From Carposina sasakii (lineage: Eukaryota; Arthropoda; Insecta; Lepidoptera; Carposinidae): a stretch of 64,000 nt of DNA. Location of the stretch: assembly GCA_014607495.2 (NCBI GenBank), contig CP053148.1, positions 7,750,001 to 7,814,000 on the forward strand, in the 5' to 3' direction. Position 1 is the first letter of the stretch. Each line of letters opens with the position of its first letter. Shown piece by piece: positions 22,068-34,700 of this stretch. The position numbers and the translations under genes were made by a program. The notes beneath the pieces were generated by a model. It searched no databases and had not been told where the DNA came from. It worked only from the letters and a program-made list of their open reading frames with translations.

Positions 22068-22570
22068 TATCCTTTGGTACTAATTTATCTCTATTTCATT
22101 GGAATTTCTAATGTGCACCTATCATTTACTCTTAGATAATAATAACAAATTCACATACTACAAAATCTGCACTCCGGGTAACTATTTTTTGTATCGGCGG
22201 CAACACTGAATGTCGTTTATTATTCATGATAATTTTATATTGAAATTTCATAATTATGAGATACTTACTGATGGTATGTGATCTCTAGTCTCTTTTTTAT
22301 GCATTGTAGTATATTTTTTACACAATTTCACTATGCAAACAGAAATTTTACTACGAAATATGATTAAAATTTAATAAAACTGACAGTAGTTATCTTGGCA
22401 TATTGTTGACAACTAGACTGTGGAGGTTTCGAGCTCGTATCTGACGTGTACGGCAGAGTATTTGTTGCTGAATTTATGATTAAGCCGAGTACTTCTACAG
22501 AGCGGAGCGAAAAATCCTTATTCTAAGAGTTAGTATATAATAAATAGTGCTTTCCTACATTTTAAAGGAC

Positions 22571-22922
22571 CTGGAGGGCAATCGCGCAAAATGACAACGT
22601 TTACACTCGTAACTTTTCAACGGAACGTTTTTGGTTTTGTTTTGGTTTCATTTGATAAAGTTTCATGGCTCCTCCATACAATGGGCGAACTCTGACGAAC
22701 TCGATTATGTAGAGGGCAGGTTTGTCGGCATTCGTCGACGATAGTCTAAGTTCGACGAGATTCGACGACGTTCGCCTATTTGTCGGTTTTTCGGGCATAA
22801 TATATCAAAGGGATTCGACGGTTGATTCGTGGAGGTGCCCGCACGAAATGTGCATAACATACAACATAACGTTTTTGGTTGTCGTTTAGCTTTTAGATTA
22901 GCTTTGCACAATTGCCCTCCTG
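22571..22922. repeat. MITE with GGAGGGCAAT terminal repeats
   Basis: The left end ctggagggcaatcgcgcaaa and right end tttgcacaattgccctcctg are inverted copies. Inside, gacaacgttt pairs with aacgtttttggttgtc. It is about 350 bp and non-coding. Confidence 0.7.
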
Positions 22923-23698
22923 GGGGGCAATTCATGGAAATTTTTGAGCTGAAACGCAACCACTAATAAACCGTTAACGAAACGCGGTGCGAAGCACCTA
23001 CGCTTGAGTAATAAGGTATATTTTAGTAAGCATCGGTCACGATTATAACAGAATCAAAAAAAAAATCTGTCTCGTACTGAAATATGTCTAATTACGTCAC
23101 CGTAAAGTAATCATTGCTTTGTTCTGAGTGTCTACAATGGTTCGGTTTCGGCTTCGTTCTAACTCGAGACTTTTCGAGAATTCCCCTTGATATAAATAGG
23201 TATAATAACAAGACCTGTCAGTGTAGTCTCGATGGACTGGCCATACAAATGGAGGTTCAACTTGGTCTTACTACTCGAAATGAAATGCTATGAAGCGTCT
23301 GAAGATCATCGAATTTTCAAGCTAACTACCTGCTTTTTTTACACATTATTACCATCATTAGTCTTTATTAAAAAAAATACATGAAAACACGACATTATAT
23401 TGTATATTGCAAATATTTTATATGAAAACTTTTTTTTCCATCAACCTCATACGTCGCAAACTCGCGACTCTACCTATAGAGGCTTGTTTATTGTAATAAT
23501 TATCTTGTGATTAAAGTATTCGATTATTTCATAAACAAAAGTTTAGTAAAAAGGTTTAAATAATAAATAAACTTTAAATCTAAATATTTTCTAATATTTC
23601 AAACAATGCTTTTGCTTGTTCATCTAACAATTTGTCAGTATTAGTATTAATTTTAGGGACTGATTCTTTAGCTATTTTTGTAATTACTTATATTATAT
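22923..23698. other. AT-rich stretch downstream of gene B
   Basis: No gene or clear repeat is seen. It leads into the 3' end of gene B and probably holds its 3' UTR; I found no single obvious polyadenylation signal. Confidence 0.4.
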
Positions 23699-23845
23699 TT
23701 ATCCCTTTTTAAGTTTTAATTCTTCTCTTTTGTGGATTTCCCTTAACAGTTTAACAAACTTCGCTTGTTGTAAGTTTAAATTCACAAACCTTTTGTGTTG
23801 TTGCTTTATCTTCAGAGGATCTTGTTTCGTTCTCATGTACATAAT
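23699..23845 (-). other. In-frame 48-codon extension beyond the gene B stop
   Basis: Immediately after the TAA at 23846-23848 the same frame stays open to a TAA at 23699-23701. Its end reads QQAKFVKLLREIHKREELK, resembling the last-exon motif of gene E (ARKKRLLRKLIQKFNKIK). It could be a C-terminal exon whose splice I cannot place, a stop-readthrough extension, or a remnant after a nonsense change. Confidence 0.4.
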
Positions 23846-26800
23846 TTATTCTTTTTCACGTGACTCTCTTGCTGAGTCTGTGTTGTATATCTTTGACTTT
23901 TTATTTTTTTTGTTTTTTAATACCTGTTTTAATAATTTATACTTAGCTTTGACTCTATTCAGTTCTGATTCTATAGATCCATCACCTTCTGATTCACTAT
24001 TTGTATACACTCTATCGTAAGATTCTTGTTTTTTTCTTGTGTCTTTCCTTTCTGATTCTTTTTTGTATATTTTGCTGTCTGATTTTCCATTTTGCGTTGT
24101 ATCTTCATCTTCAGATATCACTTTTGTTTGTAGTTTTTTGACTAAAGTTACAATCTTTTCCCGGCTGGAGTCTGTTTCGCTTTTTTCGTTATTGTTGAGT
24201 TTTTGGTTTTCATTGTTATGTTTACTTTTTGACTTATCTCTAACATGCGTCTTTGTAAGTTCTTTTTGTTTTTTTGATATCAGTTTATTGTTCATTTTTT
24301 CACCATCTTTATCACTATCTTCAACAATAGCTTCTTTAATAATTAACGGTTGATTTTTTAGTTTATCTCTATTTAGCTGATATGTATCGTCCACCATAAT
24401 TTCCATACTTGAAGATTTTTTAGTCTTGATAACTTCTTCTTCGGGTTTATATGTTTTGACAATTTCAGATATTTTTTTTACGTCTTTGGTTGTTTTTTCA
24501 TTTAGATTTGCGTCTGTGAAGTTTTGTGTTTTGTTAACTAGTTTTAAATTTGTACTTTTATTTGTCTTGATTACTTCATCGTGTTCAGGTGTTACTTTGT
24601 GGTAATTTATTTTGTTCTTCTTTAAATTATCACTGGTGGTAGATTCTTTGATTGAATTATTTTTTTTCCCGTTTATATCTTCTACATATACCTTAATTTC
24701 TTCAGTAAGTGTATTATTTGTGTCTGATAATGTATGCACAATGTTTGAATTATTCAAGTAAGACTCGACTTGTTTTTGAATATTAAATTTTTGCTCGAGT
24801 GTTTCACTTTCAAGTTTATTCTTAGAGTAATTATTGGTCTTCAATTCTTTTATCTTGGAAGAATCTTCGTTATTAAATACTTTTCGAAGTGTTTTTTCTT
24901 CTCGTTGTGAATCAGCTGTTTTTTCATTTTCTGTTTGTGTTCCAGTAGTATCGGACCGTACATTTACTTGTGTTTCTTTAATATTTGATTCTTCATCCGG
25001 TTTTGTTTCTTGATTTTTGATTTCATCGTATTGGGAGCTGGTTAAACTTGAATTTTCTGATTCATATTCTGTAAATGGAATGTTTTCGTATTCGGTGTCT
25101 GTGTTACTTACTTGATATTGTTCGCCTTGATTGGCATCATCCATTACTAGTGCTCTCCGTTGTTTTGGATCAATTGATTCTTTTTCAGTTAGCATTCCAT
25201 TAACTTCAGATTCCGTTTCTGTATTTACGTCACTTTGAGATATATTTGGTTGTAATTCGAATTTAGATGCAACTTCTAATGCGATATCTTCTGTGTCATT
25301 CTTAAGTGAATTGTCTTTATATGCCACGTGCTTTTCAAATTCATTTTTATGTTGTGCTTTAAGATCTTCAAAACTTTCTTTTGTATCTTGATACACTTTT
25401 TCGACAAATGTATCATTGTCTTTTAAAGTTTGATTTCGAAGTATTTCATCAGTTTCACTCTCAATGATATGGTGTATTTTATTGGGTTTATTTTCTTCTT
25501 CATTTACAATTGTTACATTATCTTCAAAACCCTCTTCTTGTTGTGTGGTTTGTTCTTGAGAATTTTCTTTAGAGTCTTTTTGCTCTATTTCAAGGAATGT
25601 GACATTATGGGTTTTCCCCTCTTTTAGTTTTTCCTGGTCTGAGTATTTCTTGTATTGTTCGTCATTGTTCAATTCATCCATAATATTGTAGACACTGCTT
25701 GTGTTATTTTTTTTAAATGAATGTTTTTTTTGTCTTTTCAATTTTCTTAAAAATAAATTCATGGATTGTTTTTTTCTAACTTCTTCAATTTCAGTGCCGA
25801 CAGTTGATGAATTATATAATTTTTTTGGAAAAGTATTTTCATTCTTATTATAGTAATCTAGCAAAAGTGATACATCGTTTATGTTTACTAAATCACTGAC
25901 TCCGGCACTTTCTAGCATACGAACAAAAGTCGACATGTTTAAGCTTTTATTAAATTCATTGAGTGATGACGCATTGGCTCGTATTTTTTTGGTTTTCTTA
26001 TGTTTACTGTTTCCTGTAGAATTTTCCATAGATTTTGAAGTTTCTTTAAGATTTTTATTATTTTTATTAGGCCCTTTCCTTGATTTTCTTTTTTTCTTTT
26101 TATGTTTTCTTTTAGACCTTCTGTTATTTTTTTTTGATTTTTTTCCTCTTTTTCTTTTTCTACGTCTTTGTTTCCTTTTTTTTGATTTTCGTCGTTTTCT
26201 AGACTTTCTAGACTTATGTGGTTTTTTAGTCGTGGTATTTGTTGAACTTAGTGGATTATCAATAGGGTTTTGTCCTTCCAGTAATGACCCACCTCTAGCG
26301 CCATTAGTTCTAGCATCGCAATGACATTTTATTTTTCTTCGTTTTGGACAAGGGCAGGGTTTAAGGGAAGGTGGTGTTTTAGGTTTTGGCGTTGTCGGAG
26401 GGCATGGGGGAGCAAGCGGCTCAGGGGGCTCTGGCGGCTCTGGAGGAGTTGGTGGAATAGGCGGTGAAGGAGGCGTTGGCGGTGTAGGGGGCGTAGGGGG
26501 CATGGGGGGAGTTGGTGGAACAGGAGGTATTGGCGGTATTGGCGGTGGAGGTGGGACTGGAGGTAAGGGGGGTGGTAGCGGAATTGGTGGAATAGGTGGT
26601 GCAGGAGGTAGAGGAGGCGGCGGTGGCGGAGGTGCAGGTGGTATAGACAATACTGATATAGGTGGCGGTATTTGCAACGGTTGTTGCATTGGCATTTGCA
26701 TTGGTGTTTGCATCGGCATTTGCATCGGCATTTGCATCGGAATTTGCATAGGCATTTGCATAGGCATATGCATAGGCATTTGAATAGGCATTTGCATAGG

Positions 26801-27161
26801 CATTTGCATTGACATTTGTATAGGCTGAGCTTGTGGTATCTGAATTTGAGGATTTTGTGATTGGTATTGGTACTGTTGGTTGCGCCTGGTTATTTGTCTC
26901 TGTAGAGGTGTATGCACCGTCTTCGGCATTTTGTTCTTCACTTCACTTTGTTTCATCTCACTATCTTCAAATTTTTCTTTTTCGCTAAATTCGTGGGAGG
27001 TTTCATCATCCTTCTCAAAGTCTGTATGCATGCAGTTAACTGCCGTATGCAGAATCAACATACAGATAACCTAAAAAATTTGGAGATTATTATGCATTGC
27101 TTGTACATATTCAATATTATTAAAATCATTATTACTTACATACCTGGAATGCATATTTCAT
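23846..27161 (-). CDS. Gene B: secreted proline-rich / Lys-Glu-rich protein, paralogue of A
   Basis: The family is not recognised. Exon 1 is 27144-27161 (MKYAFQ; donor gtatgtaag) and exon 2 is 27070 down to 23846 (acceptor tttttttag), with a 73-bp phase-0 intron. The product is 1080 residues. The signal peptide is MKYAFQVICMLILHTAVNC (1-19), then TSHEF at 30-34. A Met-Gln-Pro repeat occupies about 92-138 and a Pro zone 141-228. The cysteine module PCPCPKRRKIKCHCDA has Cys at 245, 247, 255 and 257. A Lys/Arg block covers about 290-370, and a conserved block at 385-453 contains STFVRMLESAGVSDLVN, LLDYYNKN and EIEEVRKKQ. A 620-residue Lys/Glu/Asn/Thr-rich tail follows. After the TAA at 23846 the frame continues open for 48 codons with a family-like basic end, so the real C-terminus may differ. 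Confidence 0.82.
26675..26815 (-). repeat. Coding minisatellite for Met-Gln-Pro repeats in gene B
   Basis: A 12-bp unit of the type ggcatttgcata (plus strand) is repeated about eleven times with small changes and encodes (MQMP)n-like repeats. It is likely to vary in length between individuals. Confidence 0.75.
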
Positions 27162-27444
27162 TTTGTTAAATCACACTTGCGCTTTACTGATTACGTAAAA
27201 TTTGATCACGCAAAATGTACACTTCTACATACAGGTTCATTGGTAAACTGCAAGTCTAATAGCAAAAAGGTGTATTGATAGAAAAGTTTACATCACAGTT
27301 GCGTAAAGTCATTTTGCGGAGCAATTGAATAACAACCTGTAATATTGAAGTTATAAACCTGCATAAACACGTTCCCAACTCTACATAATTATAGCATACA
27401 CTGTCTACCAAAATACACGCTAGAGACCATGGCTTATAAGCTCC

Positions 27445-27457
27445 TATGCATGCTCAT
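27445..27457 (-). promoter_or_regulatory. Shared upstream 13-mer, gene B copy
   Basis: ATGAGCATGCATA on the minus strand lies about 290 bp upstream of the gene B start. The identical 13-mer lies about 60 bp upstream of gene D (47074-47086), and a related GAGCTCATAATTCATT lies upstream of gene E. A shared regulatory role is inference. Confidence 0.4.
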
Positions 27458-27684
27458 GTCAGAGAAGATAAAAAAAGGCCCTGTATCAGTACACAAAGCG
27501 ACTAAAATCTTATTAGGTATTTTAAATTGAGTAAGAATGTGAAAACTAAAATAAATAATCTGATTGCTTACGAATTTTGTAAAATTATTTCTTTAACCAG
27601 GTTTTCGGCAGATTCAAATTTAGGGCAATTTGGTTATGCGTACTGGTAGGTAATGGAGTATTAACCTAGTTTATCATTTACATT

Positions 27685-28537
27685 CATCATCATCATTTCA
27701 GCTCTGGGAAGTCCACTGCTGGACATAGGCCTCCCCCAACAACCTCCATACCGACCGGTCGGAAGCAGCCTGTATCCAACCGACGCCCGCGACCTTGGCC
27801 AGTTCGTCCGTCCATCTCGTGGGTGGCCTTCCCACGCTGCGTTTGCTAATACGTGGTATTCACTCTAGAACTTTCCGGCTCCATCAGCCATCAGTTTTTC
27901 GAGCTATGTGCCCTACCCATTGCCACTTTAGCTTGCTGGACCGTTGAGCTATGTCATTGATCTTTGTACGTCTGCGGATCTCCTCATTTCTGATTCTATC
28001 ACGCAGAGAGGTCCCGAGCATAGCTCTCTCTATTGCCCACTGTGCGATCCTGAGCTTCTTTATGAGGCACTCAGTTAAAGACCACGTCTCGGCACCGTAG
28101 GTCATCACCGGCAGCACGCACTGGTTGAATACCTTCGTCTTTAAGGACTGAGGTATCTTGGACACAAATACGCTTCGTAGTTTTCCGAACGCTGCCCAGC
28201 CGAGTTGGATTCACCGATTTACCTCCTTCTCAAAGTTGGTCCTACCTAGTTTGACCGTTTGTCCTAGGTAAACATACTCGTCAACAACTTCGAGCATCGA
28301 GCTCCCAACTAGTATAGGAGTGGGCGGCACATGGACGTTCGACATGATCTTTGTCTTGTTCATGTTCATCTTCAGGCCCACCTGTTGGGAGACTCGATTG
28401 AGGCCGTCGAGCATTATGCTGAGATCCTCCAGCAATTCTGCAATGACCACGATATCGTCTACGAACCGAAGGTGAGTGATGTATTCGCCATTGATATTGA
28501 TGCCGAGTCCTTTCCATTCGAGGAGCTTAATGGAAGG
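27685..28537 (-). mobile_element. 5'-truncated RTE-type LINE with 12-bp target duplication
   Basis: On the minus strand the fragment holds the RT catalytic box (THLRFVDDIVVIAELLEDL) and LKMNMNKTKIMSNVHVPP. After a TGA near 28212 come VLPVMTYGAETWSLTE, IRNEEIRRRTKINDIAQ and WQWVGHIARKTDG, with a second stop after it. The 3' end carries a (ATG)n tail at about 27685-27697. The element is flanked by the direct repeat ATCATTTACATT at 27673-27684 and 28538-28549, the mark of target-primed reverse transcription. Confidence 0.85.
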
Positions 28538-28609
28538 ATCATTTACATTATTGTATAAAATATCGTAGAATATTCGATCATTGGACTATGCTATAAATGC
28601 AGTGACGCA

Positions 28610-29600
28610 TCGATTTTAAATTGCGAGTACCCTAAATTGGCAAGATCACCAACAATAGTTGGGTGTCATCTTGGATCGCAACCTGAGTTTTTGGTCACAT
28701 GTGGAGTCAGTGACAGTGAGGGTAAGAAAACTCATCTACGTCTTCATGAATTTAAGACATGTTGCCGATAACAGTAAAACTGTTTATATTGCCCTCTGTC
28801 AATCTCTCCTTCTGTACTGCATCACGTTTTGGGGGGTACTGAAAAGACAAAAATAATCGCACTAGAGAGAGCAGTTAGAGCTGTTTTAAAGGTTAGCTCT
28901 TTCCGACCTTTTCCGACACTTGAACTATTAAAAGTTTGTAATATCCTATCGGTTCGTCAACTTTTTATTCTGCACACTATCCTCAAGGCCCACCCTTAAA
29001 CAAAATATGACGCTAGTATGTGTAATATTATGAGAAGACGCTATACAATCAAATATGATACTCCATACAAATCTAAGTTCATACAAAAATTCTTTCCATT
29101 CCTGGGGAGTTTTCTATATAAGAAATTAAATAGAATTCTTAATATACATCCTCTCCCGACTCCTAGGTACAAACAAAAGCTATTTAACTGGCTAATAAAG
29201 CTGAGTTATGAAGACACAGAGGATCTTTTAGAATATGACAGATGATCGTCCAGGTGACCTGTATTGTATGTTATTTTGTTTATTTGAGCACTTAGGTACT
29301 CTAAATGCTTACTTTGGCATTCTGGGTGACAAAGAAGTAAAATTAACTGAGTATGTATAATTTAAAGGCAGTATAAACAGTATAATCTTCATGTAAAACA
29401 ACAACCTTGGCTGAGAAAAGTCATAAAAAGAGAAAAAGACGTGCCTGAGATACAGGGTTTCCCTAGTTTGGGTGCCAGTTGCTCATGAAATTGTGTATCT
29501 TGCTTAGCTGATATGCACCCTCAAAATTTGTTGTAAACTCCAATGCATTTGTAAGTTAAGTTTTTTGATCAATAAATTATTATTATTATTATTACATACG
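28610..29600 (+). mobile_element. LINE RT 3' fragment (jockey/R1-like)
   Basis: Pieces in order are LGVILDRNLSFWSHVESVT-like sequence at 28655, YIALCQSLLLYCITFWG, then LERAVRAVLKVSSFRPFPT after a frame change. The conserved end (YKSKFIQKFFPFLGSFLY ... PRYKQKLFNWL) finishes at 29245. A (TTA)n tail at about 29574-29595 closes the element. It is broken by stops and frameshifts. Confidence 0.7.
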
Positions 29601-29700
29601 TATGGTATCGTGGGTACTAAGCAACTGTATATAAAATTCATAGATAAGTATAGAAATATCCAATATCCATTATATCAATATAAGTTCCTATACGCAGAAA

Positions 29701-29840
29701 CAAATCCATTGATGGATCAATAAAATTAATCAATGGGTTATAATGAAAAAGACGTTCCACTCTAATCCAGTCGCCAGCCGGTTTTATACCAGTGGAATAG
29801 AGTGCACTAAAATGTGGAATCTAATATATCAATGGATTTG
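29701..29840. repeat. Small MITE with 13-bp perfect inverted termini
   Basis: CAAATCCATTGAT at 29701-29713 and its exact reverse complement at 29828-29840 bound a 140-bp non-coding unit. Confidence 0.55.
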
Positions 29841-29907
29841 ACAAATGGATTAAAGTGGAATAGACCCCCGCGTCCATAGCCTAGTAGTTCCGATTTGAAA
29901 ATAGCAC

Positions 29908-30117
29908 AGGGTGTCTTCACCTGTAACTTAAACAAACGTAAAATCATTTACAATTTTCAAAAGTTTCAGATTTGGAGAATTCCTATACAAGACAGGAATG
30001 TTCATACAATCTTAAAAAATAAATATGGTGATTTCGAGTCTCGTATATAGGTTCTCTATAGTGGGCTATGTACATAGCTTTTCGCTTAACATACCCTTTC
30101 TGTTACACCCTGTATAG
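29908..30117. repeat. MITE family 2, deleted copy
   Basis: The right half (ggttctctatagtgggctat, agcttttcgcttaacata, tgttacaccctgtata) matches the MITE at 19388-19653. The left half is diverged, retaining cacagggtgt and little else. Confidence 0.7.
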
Positions 30118-30189
30118 TATGTGTGAAAGAAATAAAAATAATATAGTTATTTCATTGTAATAAGCAATAAGTCTGTTCTTACCTCTTGT

Positions 30190-30440
30190 ATTTACATACA
30201 TATAGGTACATACATATAATCACGCCTTTATCCCTTATGGGGTAGGCAGAGAACCAAGGGCCGATAGAACCACATGGTGCCACTTTTGAACAATTTTGAG
30301 GGTAGGTATAGTTGATGTACAAGTTCTTGTATTTATATTGTGCATATTAGACATTTTATTAAATTCATCCCTTAGATTAATGATTGGTCTTCGCTCCGAG
30401 CGAATCATTATTCTAAGATTTATCCAAATTCTTATGAACA
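30190..30440 (-). repeat. Interspersed repeat fragments
   Basis: The sequence catatataatcacgccttta and ggggtaggcagagaacc resembles 19655-19700. The segment ttagattaatgattggtctt then cgctccgag resembles 21150-21185 (agattaatgataggtcttcg). It is probably the 3' end of a retroelement. Confidence 0.4.
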
Positions 30441-30559
30441 CTTATCTTTAGCAATCTAACCAGTACTGACTAAATTTATTTTACTAACATTAAATATTTA
30501 CAAAAGGGTATAAATTTCTATAACTAACTAAAAAACTACTTACGGCTAGCGTGTATATG

Positions 30560-30922
30560 GTAGATCGGTCGGGATGGTCAACCGATCTCCGTTATCAGGT
30601 AGCGTGCCTAAAATGCTGGCTGCGTTTCCGCGGTGGATTGCTATACTTATTCTTTGGCCTAAGTAGCAGCCAGGATTTCGGTCACGTGTAGACTCCACGA
30701 GCCGCCCGGCCAGGTCCTTGTAAAATTGGAGCGCCGCTGGTCCCCAAGCGTCTCCATGCCAAACGGCGCAAATAAGTAGCCCCTATCGAGGCTGGAATAT
30801 TTATGCCGTTTGAGGGATTCCGCAGCTTCGGCAGCGCCGCCTGCTTTTTGCGACGTTTCAGGAAGGTGGGAGGGCGCCAGTGTATCTACGCATGTAGCGT
30901 CCCACACTAGAGGCCGTCCCAT
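30560..30922 (-). mobile_element. LINE ORF2 C-terminal fragment
   Basis: The minus-strand frame contains GRPLVWDATCVDTLAPSHLP, AEAAESLKRHKYSSLDRGY and FAPFGMETLG. After a frame break it continues with RISIAIHRGNAASILGTLP near 30600-30655. These blocks are known from the C-termini of invertebrate non-LTR retrotransposons. No catalytic domain survives. Confidence 0.6.
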
Positions 30923-31093
30923 TGTAATAATATGTTCCAGTTTTATTAAATAAATTTTATGTATTTTAATATATGTATCTAACTTACTTATGGTTGTAAA
31001 TCAAAGGATTTACACTTAAAATCAAATCAAAATAAATTTATTCACAACTATAACTTTGCTATTACTATTTGCCATTAAAACAATAATAAAAAA

Positions 31094-31230
31094 AATATCG
31101 TCGGTCTAATTATCAAAATGCATAACTCGAAAAAAATCTGGTAATACGATTCTACGCCAGATGGCATTAAAAGTAAAATTTCGATTTATTTTTTGGAGTT
31201 ACGCATTTTGATAATTAGACCGACGATATT
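31094..31230. repeat. Short MITE, 137 bp
   Basis: AATATCGTCGGTCTAATTAT and its complement ATAATTAGACCGACGATATT bound the unit. The arms extend for about 40 bp through caaaatgcataactc. Confidence 0.85.
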
Positions 31231-31344
31231 AAAACATTTATAAATGTTGTGAAATGGCCTCAGTGTAGCATATGCAGGATAGGAAGCCTGCGCTGATATT
31301 CTGCTGAGAGCACTGATGGACACAAGTAACTTCTTCCTACTTAT

Positions 31345-31637
31345 TTACACACAAAATCACAAATAGACACAGATTACGAATAAATACACGAATACACTAT
31401 AATAATGTTTTACATTATAATACTACGCATATAATATAATACACAAAATACTAACTCATAGATATAATATTCTTTATAACATTTATAGATACAAAACACA
31501 AATAGACACAGATAGGTACACGAATAAATACACAAACACACTATAATAATGTTTTATATTATAATAAGTAATACACATACCTATAATACATTTAATACAT
31601 AAAATACTAACTCATAGATATAATATTCTTTATGACA
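31345..31637. repeat. Two-copy tandem duplication of about 145 bp
   Basis: The order aatagacacagat, aataaatacac, cactataataatgtttta, aaaatactaactcatagata, taatattctttat occurs twice (about 31345-31486 and 31488-31637) with small differences. It lies just downstream of gene C. Confidence 0.75.
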
Positions 31638-31730
31638 TATACAAACACTTCGACATCATATCAGTTTTTTTCCATTAATATAAAAAAATATATAAATGCA
31701 CCGCATTCCCTCGTTTCATACCATATCTAC

Positions 31731-34700
31731 CTATATACCTATAGGTATTTTACTGTCTATGCTTGTAATATTATCGAGATTTTTTTCATGTTTTATTTTG
31801 TTAATTTTACGTACAATCTTCCTTAATACATTCTTCCTTCTGGTTTCTTCTATTGGTGAAGACGTAGTTTCTGTCGGTGGTAAATCATTTGCACCATTTT
31901 TGTCATTATATTCCGAAGGTTTATTGATCAACTTAGCTGTCTCCTGTGGCTTAATATTGCTCAAATCAAGTTGAAAACCAAATTGAGGATTACTATTCAA
32001 TATTTTTTTACTATCTACAAAAGACTTGTGGGGTTCGAAGTTATCGTCTATCTCATCTTTCTGATCAGTGTTTCTACTAGATTTCAAAAAACCATCTGCT
32101 ATAACTTCATCGAAATTAATATCATAAGCGTTATTATTATTATGTTCAAAAGTTTCAGTGTTCGTATTCGCGTTATTTCTTATATAGACATCATTTAAAT
32201 TATTATCATTACCAAACTTAGCGGTTTTTGTATTGACATCATCATGTTTGTTTGCAATGTAATCAACGTTATCGTCAAAATCATCATTAGTCATTGCTAA
32301 TTCCGAATTTTGATTATATATTCTATTAGTGGTATGTTCTATTTCATGTCCGGATTCGGAGTAATGATTAAATAAAACTTGATCATCATAGTTAAAGTTA
32401 TTATATTCACTGTCTGTTTTGTGCACGTAGGTGTGACTAGTTTCGACATTGTTATTTAATGCATCGTGTTGGTTGTGAGGATCATTAAATATTGAATTAT
32501 TTTTAGAGTCATCGTATCTATTTTCATTGATTGGCTCATAATTATTATGAAAGCCATCATTATTATTAAATATAGGGCTTATTCCAGATTCACCATATTT
32601 GTTGAATTCGTGGTGCTGTTTGTGGTTGACATTCTTAAGTTGATCATTATCAACATAATCTTCATCATAGTAGTTATCACCATTTTTTTCAAAATTATTG
32701 TTGTAGTGTTGTAATTCTTCATTTTGAAAATTATTTATATCATGAGTTTCGACATTATAATTTGATGGAAAGTTTTCGTTATTGTCAGCGAATTCATCAT
32801 GTTCAGTATTTTGATTTGACATTGTGTTGTCGTTGTATTGTTTAAGATTATGATTTTCACCATTATTGTGATCATTACCAAACTCTCTTTTATTATATTC
32901 AATATTATGATTATAATTATCATCAAACCTTATATTATTTTCAACATTATAATTAGTATCTACACCATTATTATGTTTAGCATTTTGATTTGGTAAATCA
33001 GTTTCGTAAGTGTTGGGATCATAATTAATTTCATCATTGTTGTTAATATCTATATCATTATTATATTCCACATCCCTGATTTGTTCACTGTTATTATTGT
33101 AGGCATTATTTTCAGATACAGCATCTTCCTCGTTATCGTTGGCATTGTTATAATTATTTTCATCAATATTAGTTTCTTCATTATTTTTTGTAGATATTTC
33201 ATCGGAATCTGATTTGTTTTTGCCCTTATCTTTATTTGTGTTCCCGATTTTGTGACTCGATCTTCTACTTTTTACCTTTTTATTTTTTTTATTTTTCTTT
33301 GACTTTTTGTAAGATTTACTTGATTTAGGTATATCTTTTGTCTTACTTTCATTAGACATAGCCGTGTTATTATTCTGAGTTTTAGTTGCTGGATTTGGAT
33401 TGGACTTTGATATTGTTTGCTGCTTTCTTCTAGCTCTTAAGCCTTTTGTACGCCAGGGTCCTCGTGAAACATGAACAGAACCTGTTTCAAATTCGCAATT
33501 GCATTTAACTTCTGAGTTAGGACACTTTGTAGGACAAGGGATTTTCATAAGAGGAGGAGCTGGCGGTGGTGCAGGAGGCGGTGGAGGCGGCAGCGGTAGT
33601 GGAGGTGGTGGGGGTGGTGGTGGAGGTGGTGGTGGAGGTGGGGGTGGAGGTAGTGGTGGAGGGGCAGGTACTGGTTGCGGTGGTGGGGGAGGAGGTAGTG
33701 GTGGAGGTGGAGGCTGTAATTGTTGTAGCGGAGCCGCGGGTGGAGGAGGTTGAGGTGCTGGTGGTATCATTATTTGCATTGGGGGTGGTGCTTGAATAGG
33801 CATGTTTTGGGATATGGGCGCTGGTATAGGCATGGCCATAGGCAAAGGCATTGAAATAGGCATAGGAATAGAAGAAGTTATAGGCATATGCATCAGATGT
33901 GGCGGAATTAGTGGAAATGGGTACCGCTTTGACATTGGATGATGTCTTGTAGGCTTTGGCGGCCATTGCGGTCCGAATATAGGATATGGTGGGAAGGGAG
34001 GTGGTAGCGGAAAAGGTGGAGGCCGTAGAAATGGTGGTCGAAGTTTTGGTGGTCTTGGTGGTGGTGGTGGCGGAGGTGGTGGTGGACCAAGTGGAGGTCG
34101 TGGAGGTGGTGGTGGTGGAGGAGGGGGAGGAGGAGAGGTTGGCTGAGGTGTTGGTGGTGGTAACTCTATGTATATAGGTTCAGGTGGGTCTTGTGGTTTG
34201 GCAGTTGATGGTGCAGGTAACTCTATATATATCGGTTCTGGTGGTGGTGGTGGTTGTGGAAGTGAGAGTGGTGGAGGCGGAGGTGGAGGTTGGAATGGTG
34301 GTGGCGAAGGTGGGGATGGTGGAGGTGGTTGTTGTGGCATGTACACATTATTCGACGGGGATGGTAAAGGTAAGGGCTGTGGTTGACCTGCAGGTACCGG
34401 TGGCATGAACATAGGCGGTAGCTCTGGTAGTGGCATATACATTTGTGGTTGTAAAAGAGGTGACCCAAAATTTTGTGATGATCGCCTAGTCATTGTAGGA
34501 GGTGGCACTATATGCATTGACATAGGACCTTGTTGTGGCATTTCAAACATTTGATTGTGCTCATTAGAGGCTTCATTATTGGCCCATCCAGGGATTTGAG
34601 CCTCTAGTTGGTCATTATCAAACGCAGAAGTTTGATCGGCATCGAATGGAAGGTTATCCTTATCACTAAGTTCGTAATTTTCGGCACCAACGTCATCAAA

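Noticed and set aside
33499..34468. Gly-rich and Thr/Ser-rich frames over gene C
   Set aside because: Shadows of the proline zone of gene C.
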